Shown here: positions 10,968 through 19,299 of the stretch, one piece after another
Position numbering within the stretch: the first letter of the stretch is position 1
How the letters are laid out: the number at the start of each line of letters is the position of its first letter
Origin: Parasitella parasitica
Lineage: Eukaryota > Mucoromycota > Mucoromycetes > Mucorales > Mucoraceae
Direction: 5' to 3'
DNA length: 31,508 nt
Assembly (NCBI GenBank): GCA_025201805.1
Contig: MU619315.1
Location: forward strand, 59,842 to 91,349
Position numbers and translations under genes: made by a program
The notes under the pieces: generated by a model
Seen by the model: the letters and a program-made list of their open reading frames with translations, nothing else
The model's database searches: none
Told to the model about the DNA's origin: nothing

Positions 10968-11306
10968 ATGTCAGATACCTATACCCAGTTGACAAACAGA
11001 AGGTCCTATGACATATCAGAAACCAAATTAAAGAGAGCTCTGGAATATAATGAACGATTGAAGGAACAGTTGGAATTACCACGTATCCCGGTTTCTGAGG
11101 CATCTGCCAGGTAAAATAAAACAAAGACAAAATTTACGCTTTGACGTTTATCTGATTGCTTGTCAATTAGCTTAATTGAATACTGTAAATCAACTAAAGA
11201 CCCACTCCTTCCCTCGATATGGGGACCTATCAGTAAGGAAGACGATCCATTTGCGCCGGCCGCAGGAAGAAGTGATGGAAGCTCTGGCTGTTGCATTGTA
11301 ATGTGA
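10968..11306 (+). CDS. Heterotrimeric G-protein gamma subunit (Ste18-like)
   Basis: Two exons, 10968-11110 and 11171-11306, over a 60-nt intron (GTAAAA...AATTAG), give 92 residues, typical for the family. The N-terminal helix contains KLKRALEYNERLKEQLELPR, the coiled-coil that pairs with the beta subunit. The conserved block SASLIEYCKSTKDPLLPS is formed across the splice. The protein ends GCCIVM: a CaaX box (CIVM) for prenylation, preceded by a cysteine suited to palmitoylation. It anchors G-beta-gamma to the plasma membrane in receptor signalling. It is the only intact gene between LYS4 and the mobile-element debris. An antisense AATAAA lies close behind its stop. Confidence 0.9.
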
Positions 11307-11382
11307 TTTATGTACATTTTATTTATTCAATTTGATTTGGACTTTTGATATAATAACGTCTTAATAATTACGCTATTGTTTT

Positions 11383-11665
11383 TTACTTTCTACCATTAAA
11401 AATGTAATATACTGCCATTATGACTTGCTTGGCTGACATATAGAAATATGATACAGTATTTCCAATAATGGGAATAGTATCTTCGTTGCCAAAGAGTCCG
11501 CTTATTTGTTGAAAGATAAGTTTGGCCTTTGTGTCCTTGGTGAATTGAGCTAATATTCTTTCAACGTAGCTCTTGCCCAAACGAGAATTTTTACCATCCT
11601 TCATAGGTAGCCAACATGGTCAATAATTTTGAAGCCGAGGCTCCAGAATTGTTGTAAATAGCCAT
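11383..11665 (-). pseudogene. Orphan frameshifted ORF, unknown
   Basis: On the minus strand an ATG at 11665 opens MAIYNNSGASASKLLTMLAT and YEGW, then stops at TAA (11591). The neighbouring frame carries on as NSRLGKSYVERILAQFTKD and through a hydrophobic region to a stop at 11383. Changing the TAA-A5 run to CAA-A4 would fuse the two, so this looks like one reading frame broken by a stop and an indel. A minus-strand AATAAA-rich stretch follows near 11322. It lies just behind the Crypton relic on the same strand. Family not recognised. Confidence 0.35.
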
Positions 11666-11729
11666 GGAACAGTATCACAAGTTAGAAACATATAAGCAGG
11701 AGGTACATCTTGAACTGAGTGCTTTAAAG

Positions 11730-14001
11730 TCAACTACTGAGATTGTTCAAGCATTGTTTGAAGTTGCTCAGCTGTTGCAATAGACTGATCTGCCTTAAAG
11801 CGTTTTGCTGATTCAGAAGCGACTGGTGGATGTGTTGTTGAACTTGAGGAAGTTGCTGGTCAAAACCAGCGATCCGGCTGGGTACTTTATTTTGAGAGTC
11901 AACAATATGAGGGACGAGGCTTTCGTATTCTTGTAGTCGGTCATTGGTAGGAGTATCAATTGGCATATTTGACTTTTCTTGGAATAGTTTAAATTGGGAT
12001 GAGAGAAACAAGTTGTTCGATGAAGGGAGAGTGTTGACAATATGGTTTTCTTTTTTTGAGAGTGAGATAGGCAGCTGCATCTTGTAAAATGATCCCTGAT
12101 TAACAATTTTAAAAACCCTCTTTTTGCAGCATCTATGGTCTTGTGCACGGCTGCTGCTCGCTTTTGCCTTTCTTTTCCTTTTCCCAAAGTCGATTGACTT
12201 GCATTGTCTTCTACAATTTCTTCAACAAATTCAGCCTCATCATCTTTTTCGTAAAACTTATTTTCATTCATCTGGTTTATTTCATCCAAACATTCTTTTT
12301 TTTCAATCGGAATTACTCTCCCCAAAGCAACCCTCAATCCAAGAGAAGACTTCTTGTTGCAGTTCGATGGGAGGATCTACTCTATTTCTTCCAAGTACGA
12401 ATGACTTTTTATAAAAACCAGCCATACCACGAGCAAACTCAGATGGCACCCTGCCTAGGTAATGAGTCTCCAGACGACCCAAGCGATCCTTCCATCTACT
12501 GCCTTTTTTTTATGATATCAGTGGGAATACCAAGAAATTCAGTTTCCATAGCATCAGCATGACGACCACCATGCGTAGCTCTATTCGTATGAATTCCATG
12601 CTCCAAAAAGATTTTCTTTGTTGCATTGTACTACTGGACACCACTTATAACGTCTTCTTTGTCTACAAGTACTTTAAAATTATGCCATCTTGCGTCGTCC
12701 AGGAACGCGGGCTGTTCGTTTTCAGACAAAACAAATACAAGTACAAGTTCAATAATCTATTTATGAAAGCTTTTTTTTTATAGTTGCCTGGAGTATACTG
12801 AACATGTAAAACGCAAACGCACTAAAAGCGCATTTGTAGAAATTGTAATGCCTCATAACACACGCAAATTTTATTTCACCATCCTTCAGATTACCACCCT
12901 TGTCCAGACAAAAAAAGGCAAGCAAAAACTTGTTTTACAACTTTCTTATGTTGCGTGCGCGAAATAATAGTCGAAAAACAATCCGAGAAATTTAAATTTC
13001 GTAAATATTGATGATGAAGACGCATGTGGTGTCGAGCAGAAATTGAAAAACCTCTCCCGCAAATGCAATGGGCAGCTCTATTGGCATTTGTCTGTACTTG
13101 ATCGTAAATCAAGTTTGCGCCATACTGTTTGATTATGTTTTTCGCCTCTTTGCATATTTTTAGAGATGGCCGTGTTATTCCTCTGGTAGCTACTTGATAC
13201 TCATGCAAAGACATCAAAGTCTTCTTGTACTGGTTTACAGTCTCAATGCCAATAGGTACTTGAAGTTTTTTTTTTTGCTTTTCCAGATTTATTTGTTGGG
13301 GCATCTTCTGTCACTATAATTTGAGTGTTAAAAAAAATATGCAATAGTATATTGTAATGCAATACTTACAGTCAATCAATCTGGTTGATGGTCCAGCATC
13401 TCCATCATTTTGCAATGACACTTGCGTTCTGACGTCTGCGCCGATTGTTACATGTCTTGTGTACGTTTTCTTGAATGCACATTCGTTAATAAAGGCTGCT
13501 ACTTTAGCGGGCGGACCAACAGTGTAAGGATGCAAAGTATCTTCGCCAAATCTATCAAGTTCTAAAGTTTGGCAGTATTCCTAATTCATATATATATTTA
13601 GTGCGTTGTTTTTGAAAAAGTACACCAACAAAACTTATTATGTCAATACCTTCCAGACAGCCAAAGGCATTCGATAAGCCAATTCGGTACTTGGCCGCTT
13701 GTTTTTCAAAATGTCTTGAAGTACAAGAACAATTTCATCAACTTGCTGGGAAGCACCAGTATTAGTAGGAATAATGGCAGAAGGAGCAGCGCTAGTGGCT
13801 TCGCTTTGAGAGGCTTCAAAGGGACCATTTCGACACGAGCCTTCTTAGGACAACCACGGCGAGCTTTTTGAACCGAAGATTCACTTTCTTTGGTGCAAAC
13901 CAATTTCTCAATTGGCAAAGAGGTAGATTCAGGCACTTGTTCTGAATCAGAGCTAGATTCAGGAGTACCACGTTTAATGAGACGTCTCTTTCCTTGATTA
14001 A
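11730..14001 (-). pseudogene. Crypton-type tyrosine recombinase relic (Ndc10-like)
   Basis: A nearly full-length but broken mobile-element recombinase. From the 5' side: RRLIKRGTPESSS; VDEIVLVLQDILKNKRPST with LAYRMPLAVWK; then over an intron EYCQTLELDRFGEDTLHPYT and an SAP-like linker; over another intron (GTAAGT near 13371) PIGIETVNQYKKTLMSLHEY and LIYDQVQTNANRAAHC; GEIKFACVMRHYNFYKCAF; ATHGGRHADAMETEFLG, with the HxxRH of tyrosine recombinases (about 12559-12575); RLETHYLGRVPSEFARGMAG; DPPIELQQEVFSWIEG; and a coiled-coil tail (IDTPTNDRLQEYESLVPHIV). Lesions: frameshift near 13815-13832, TAG at 12631-12633, frameshifts at A-runs 12504-12511, 12296-12303 and 12051-12057. The family assignment comes from remembered Ndc10_II/Crypton proteins. 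No element ends were found. Confidence 0.7.
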
Positions 14002-14426
14002 CTGGTAAAATTGGTAGTTAAAAATAACTTACAGATAGTTTACAGGCGAAATAAATCAAAAAGTTATATATCGCTCGCTGGCCAGCATTTATAATTTTTT
14101 TGACTTAATAATCCTGAAAAGTTAGAGCTGCCACATTGATTTATTTTCCGGGTTTCAGTATTATTAACTTTTGTATTTAATAATACCAAATAACACCAGT
14201 AGATCTTTTTGGTAGATTTCAGTATACAGAAACTATTTTAACAATTTCTGCTACTGTAGTAGACGTCAAGCTCTGCTGGAGCTTGACCTATCCCAACCCC
14301 GCAATATCTACGAGTTACATCATCATGGGTTGTGTGCTTCTTGGCCCCCCTATTGGAAGCGTTTATTTTGATAATCTTTTGTTTTCCACTTTCCAAAACT
14401 AACATTATATATCATATCGTATAACA
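14002..14426. promoter_or_regulatory. Region upstream of the complex I subunit gene
   Basis: About 0.4 kb. The left part may hold the decayed 5' end of the Crypton relic: a GTAAGT donor near 14029 on the minus strand is preceded by a frame with an early TGA. The right part has a 9-bp-arm hairpin (14265-14287) and a CCTATTGG (inverted CCAAT-like) box near 14350 before the NDUFB4-like start. Confidence 0.35.
14265..14287. other. Perfect 9-bp hairpin
   Basis: GTCAAGCTC, five-base loop TGCTG, then GAGCTTGAC. It lies about 140 bp before the start codon of the complex I subunit gene. It could be a dyad operator or chance; no T-run follows. Confidence 0.5.
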
Positions 14427-14709
14427 ATGGCTGAAGGTCTTAAAGTTGATCCCGCAATCGAGCGTTGGGCTTCCATCCGTGAAAATACTCATCTTTACTT
14501 TGCTTGGAACAAGAGAAATGTTAGACGTTCATTGTTCTGGGGTATTGCTATCCCAGTTGGCCTTACTATTCTCTCTTATGGCACTGACGTAAAATTATTA
14601 AATAGCTATAATATATAAACATTACCTAACCTTCAGTTTTATTATATAGCGTAAATGGAACTTTGCAGCTGCTCAAACAGCCCGAGATTTGACTCCTGAA
14701 AAGAAATAG
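14427..14709 (+). CDS. NADH:ubiquinone oxidoreductase B15/NDUFB4-like subunit
   Basis: Exons 14427-14588 and 14650-14709 around a 61-nt intron (GTAAAA...TATATAG, branch CCTAACC) give 73 residues. The pattern KVDPAIERWASIRENTHLYF, then WNKRNVRRSLFWGI, a single membrane helix (IAIPVGLTILSYG) and a basic tail RKWNFAA is that of the small NDUFB4/B15 accessory subunit of the membrane arm of complex I. Reading through the intron gives only a short hydrophobic tail and a stop. The protein would sit in the inner mitochondrial membrane. AATAAA at 14742. The assignment rests on remembered family sequence. Confidence 0.72.
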
Positions 14710-14992
14710 ATAACTTATTTGAGATGAATCAATCTCAAAGCAATAAATACACATATAAACACATGATTATCGTCACCATTGCTTCGTAATAGTAGATATG
14801 TCGAATTCAACAAATTTCGCAATAGCTTTGACAACATAATGTACGATTATATATGATGAGGATGATTCTCAATTGACAAGCAGGATTTTCCATTACACTT
14901 CGCACCGACAATCAATTTTTGGATAAAATTAATCGTTAGTGGGTTTTGTTGAAATGTAATTATTAAATGCATGTGCCTTTGCAAAAAATCTC

Positions 14993-15178
14993 CTATAATG
15001 TGTTCTGAGTAACAGTGATATAATCATGGCAAGGACGAGGGAAATCTGTCTTAGCGAGGGCTGCTTTGAATCGCTCGTAAATTGCTACATTAACTCGGAC
15101 AGTATTCAAAGTCTTGAATATTGGGAATTTGAAATTTAGGATTGCATATTGAGATAACCATGGTAGACGAGCAATATC
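14993..15178 (-). pseudogene. Orphan 3' exon of a glutathione S-transferase-like gene
   Basis: Minus strand: an acceptor (CACCTATTAG) is followed by an open frame DIARLPWLSQYAILNFKFPI, then a helix-rich stretch with YERFKAALAKTDFPRP and a stop at 14993. The DIARLPWL block and the closing ERFKAAL resemble the last part of the alpha-helical C-terminal domain of GSTs. I found no upstream exons in the 600 bp before it. It is best read as the surviving end of a lost or truncated gene. Confidence 0.35.
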
Positions 15179-15757
15179 CTAATAGGTGTAAGATGATTAC
15201 AAAATAAATGTACATGAACCTTTTTCTTTTCGCTCTGTTCTATGGATATGATACACAATACCAAACAGTGTCGTGGCATTATTTTTGACACTTGAAGACA
15301 CTGGATTAACCCTTATTATTACTACTCGTAGTTTTCATACGAATAAACAACTAGTACTGCACGAAAGCTTCAAACAAAAGAACATCACTTTGAAAAAAAA
15401 TTGTTTCCTAGTTGAACATTTTTTTTGAAAATCCAAGTAGTAAGTGCATGTCAAATCGATTACTTTGATCAGGAAATCGGGTTTAATTATATCAACAACA
15501 GCAAGCTTGATAGTTTATGATAATTAATTATCAAGAAGCGTTGTACGATTAATGCAATGATAGACTTGATAGGCTATTATTTACTCTATGTATAATAACA
15601 AATGACCCTTTCTCTAAACAATAAAATTTTTCGTTTGTGTCGCTCAGCAAATTTACACTTATTGATGTTAATGCCCAAGCTGTTCAATTTCATCGTCGCC
15701 CCACACTTTATGACGACGACCTCTTTTGCAGTTATCTTTTTTTCTAATAAATGTGAC
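15179..15757. other. Intergenic AT-rich region before repeat copy B
   Basis: About 580 bp with no gene I can support. Two opposed 65-70 codon frames around 15586-15814 run into the repeat and show no family features. Confidence 0.35.
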
Positions 15758-16912
15758 GAAGAAAGGTATACTTGTGGCATCAAAAATACCTACTTTATAG
15801 AGCTGTGGAATTGATATTGACGTGATATCATCTCCAGAAAGATATTTTTACAGCTTAAAAGCAAAAACGTTAGCTTGATGAGCCATTTTTTTGATTAATT
15901 TTCATAATCAAAAGTGCCCTGAAAACACGAAAAATAGTATCCATTGGTAAACAACTATATTATATATGATTTTGGTGCAATTTGAGCATGATTTTTTTTT
16001 CGATGCAAAATGACGGATTTTTTCGATTTTTTCCTTGTATCCACACATCCAAAATCATCGATTATGCATTATCCTCGATTTAGACCTCAAAAATGCGACT
16101 TTTTACTATAGCATATATTTGAGGAAAATGATCGTAAAAGACCATTCCTTGATCTGAAAGACTAAAAATGTGCTCTGATTAAGCAAAATATTGACTTTTC
16201 CCTCTTGATATGTTTTGAGGTTTTCTCAGCATAATTTCTTTCATAAGCATATGGGGATTATGAAATTATATCATCGTGTAGAGCGCCCAAAAATACAGCT
16301 ATTATCATAGACTGACAGCCGTGGTATGCATAGTATCAAAGAATGATATCTTGCCTCAAAGAAGTAATTTAGTGTTCGAAATATCCAAATGGAGTTTTTG
16401 AAAGAATGTTTTCTTTCTGATTTTGGACGCGTTTAATCTCCGCTATCAATGAAAAATGATGCTATTTTGAAGAAAGCATTAGCTTTGAGAAGCCACAAAT
16501 TACCCAATTCAAGAGAAAACAATTTCAAACTACTTTATTTAAATGGTGTGCTTTTTGGCTTTCTAATGGTAGTACTTGCATGTTTGTACCTGGCCTGGCG
16601 ATCTCACGCTCCGATTTTGAAAAAAACTTTTCCGAAAAAAAGTCAGAAAAGTCGTTACCTTCATCTGTTGTCGACTTGAAAAGTACAAAAGCTTGCTCTA
16701 AGCTATGCAAATATGTAATCAAAAGGTGTCTTATAGTCCAATAGATTACTTTGAATTACTTGTTTTTGTGTCTGAAATCGCTAAGCATTGTTTTCTTACA
16801 GTTTTTGTCTTTTTTCCTGACAATAGCACACTAAAGTTCGCGTAGGCCAAAAAAAAAACAGACGCTTAAAATCTACGCTGGCTTTACAAAGACACAAACT
16901 TTTGAACCATTC
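15758..16912 (-). repeat. 1,155-bp dispersed repeat, copy B
   Basis: Inverted counterpart of 3546-4700, same length, two mismatches seen by eye. It ends 130 bp past the stop codon of the BAR-SH3 gene, so it probably lies in or beside that gene's 3' untranslated region. On the plus strand it holds a 76-codon frame at 16449-16679 that starts MKNDAILKKALALRSHK and contains the hydrophobic segment LYLNGVLFGFLMVVLACLYL; the same frame is in copy A. Whether this frame is translated is unknown. Confidence 0.9.
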
Positions 16913-17042
16913 AAGGATCAAAAGCTTTAGCAGTTTTAATTGAGATACTGCATAGTTTATGTTTATGAAAATCGGCAAGTATATATTATTATGATGATGA
17001 CAATTCAAGATGTTCTTGAAATGACCCTTGTGGTAGATACTG

Positions 17043-19062
17043 TCATGCATGTTTATGAAAGCAATTGTTGCAGTATCCTGTTTTGAAGACATTCTCGATA
17101 AATTCATTGCACTCACATTCAGTGCACGGCTTATCCAATGTGGAGGTAGGGGATACTTTTTGATGTAGTTCATGCAGTGATTGTGGTTTCGATTGTGATG
17201 GTGATGGTGGTGGTAAAGCTGTTGCTGGTGCAATTGGTAATGGTTCTTCGACAAATCTACTCGGTGATCTCATAATCAAAGGTGAACTAGTGCTTGATGG
17301 TATAGATTCTGTATTGAGATTGGTACGTACAGCCGTAGGTGGTGGAGGCGGTGGTGGTCTGGTCGCAGTAGATCGCTTCCGTGAAAGACTACCAGAACGT
17401 AATGTTGTCACTGTTGGTGATGAAGTTGTGACAGGAGGAGGAGGGGGTCGTCTGACAGTGCCTGGAGAATTGACAGAGCTGTTACGACCACGCTCACCGA
17501 TTGTTGGTGAGCTGTGAGATGCATCCAACACACGAGGATTGGCTAAAGAATGTGCACTAGTGCTCAATTCAGGAAGAGAAGCTTGTTGATATTGAGGTAA
17601 TTGTAATTGTTCCAAAGGAGATATTTCATTATCAAAGACAGGAGTGTCGTGTCTTTGTGGTAAAGGAGGAAGTGGCTGCGTCTGAGGGTCATACTCCTCT
17701 GTATAATTTACTGGGAAAATACCTCGTTTTTGATGGATTTCTCCCAACCACCAGCCCACATCTATCTCTTCAATAACTGCTACAACATCACCAGTCTTAA
17801 AAGAAATTTCATCCTCGTTTTGTCCTTTAAAATCAAACATTGCTCTTCTATATTTTGTATGCTCAATATCTGCCGCTATAAAACAAAGCAGATTTAGTTT
17901 CCACAGCTATTATGTCAAAGCAAGACATACAGTTTCTAGTATCCAAACTTGACTGTGGTAGTGGTGGTGGCACTCGCTTAGGTAATGGGCGATCGACCAT
18001 GTCACTGTTGTTATGGTAGCTCATTGCTGCAGATGCAAATGTATCTGCGCTGTTATCTCTACTCATTTTTATGGATGATGGCTGATCGCGATGATGAGAA
18101 GAAACGTTGTCGGTTGATATTGAATGATACGACTCCTCTGACGACTTCCTTACAATAACCTTTCCTAAAATATTATCAGGATCAGGATTCGCACCCTCAC
18201 CCCAATTTTTTTTGAGTGACTCTAGTAACTCTCTTGCTTGTGTGTGGTACGCAGATTGGGCTTCAATCATATTAAAAAGTGCATCTCTGTGTTCATTCTG
18301 CAAAGAGAATTATTTTTAAGCAATTTCGTCATATTACGTAATAATTGTTGCAATTACCTCAAACTCCTGAATATATGCCATTTTTTGAATCAAATCATGC
18401 TCTGTATCCTCATATTTGATCCTTGATGCCTGCATTTCTTGTTCCAACTCTGGCTTTTCCTTTTTGGCTTTATTGAGTCTATTCAGCTTTGAATCGTAAT
18501 CTAATCTACGAGATTCCAGTTTCTTGCGAAGCGAATCGTATTCCTTGTATTCTTGTAAGCCATTTTCCAACGTTGTCATGTAACCCATTCGAACATCATT
18601 AGCTAGGGCCTCCTGAAGAGCAGCAATACGAGTTTCTGTCTGACCTAGATGAATCAAAGCGATACCTTTATGATAATGACAATGAGCCAAATATATTGAA
18701 AAAGGTAGAATTTAGCAACTAGTCACCTAATGCAGAATCGTCAGGAAACACAGTGCCATAATGCATCAAGCATGAACCAAGCGATTCTAATGGCATTAGC
18801 TTAGTTCTTCCATCTTCAGGGGATGGCTTTCTTTTGAGCAAGTAAGATTCTACACCATATAATGCTTCGACTACTTTTTCATAACCTTCTCTGCGGTGCT
18901 CTGTTTCCTGCTCCAATCTCTGAAAGTCTTCAGTCTGTAACGTTACTTTGGCTCCGCCAAACTTTTCTCCTGTCCACTGAAACAACACATACGGTCAGCG
19001 GTTTGGTGATTTTCTCGATCAATACACTTTACCTGCTTGAACTTTCCGAGGTTTTTAATCAT
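17043..19062 (-). CDS. BAR-SH3 endophilin-like membrane-remodelling protein
   Basis: Five exons on the minus strand: 19062-19033, 18976-18727, 18665-18358, 18297-17931, 17875-17043; 595 residues. The first 30-nt exon encodes MIKNLGKFKQ, joined to WTGEKFGGAK. Residues to about 220 are a BAR-type coiled-coil (TEDFQRLEQETEHRREGYEK, ALIHLGQTETRIAALQE, KLNRLNKAKKEKPELEQEMQ) that dimerises and binds curved membrane. A Ser/Pro linker follows, then an SH3 domain from about 327 to 385 (AMFDFKGQNEDEISFKTGD, GWWLGEI, GIFPVNY), poly-proline tracts, and a cysteine-rich C-terminus (CTECECNEF...GYCNNCFHKH). The role would be in endocytosis or vesicle scission with actin or dynamin partners. It shares a short promoter with the V-ATPase gene, and repeat copy B lies just downstream. 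Confidence 0.85.
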
Positions 19063-19299
19063 TCCTATCAAGATGAAAAAATGGGAATATGAAAGAAAAG
19101 AGAATGGATGTCGCTGTCGGAAACTTGTCAATTATAAATTTCGGCTTTCATTTACCATTGACTTGATGAAAGGATGAAAGTATCCAGTGTGAGGGGACGT
19201 CATACATCACGTGTGGAACATCTACAAACTAGTAAAAAGAGCCCTTTTTTTCTTTTTTCAAATTTCATCTTCTTGAACCAAAATATAGAATATCGCAGT
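19063..19299. promoter_or_regulatory. 237-bp bidirectional promoter, BAR-SH3 and V-ATPase a
   Basis: The two start codons are 237 bp apart and face away from each other. TCACGTG at 19207-19213 is an E-box of the bHLH type (Cbf1/Pho4/TFE-like). A T-rich stretch near 19246-19260 lies on the V-ATPase side. Confidence 0.5.

Noticed and set aside
11664..11783. Plus-strand 39-codon frame (MEQYHKLETYKQEVHLELSA...)
   Set aside because: It lies antisense to the end of the Crypton relic coiled-coil, whose complement often reads as helical peptides; no promoter or family.
12124..12783. Plus-strand Phe-rich frames
   Set aside because: Antisense of the Crypton relic; T-runs create Phe-rich peptides.
16796..17254. 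Histidine-rich minus frame MSKNHYQLHQQQ...
   Set aside because: It starts out of frame in the BAR-SH3 last exon and runs into repeat copy B; no splice or family support.
17290..17517. Gly-rich plus frame
   Set aside because: Antisense shadow of the proline-rich linker of the BAR-SH3 gene.
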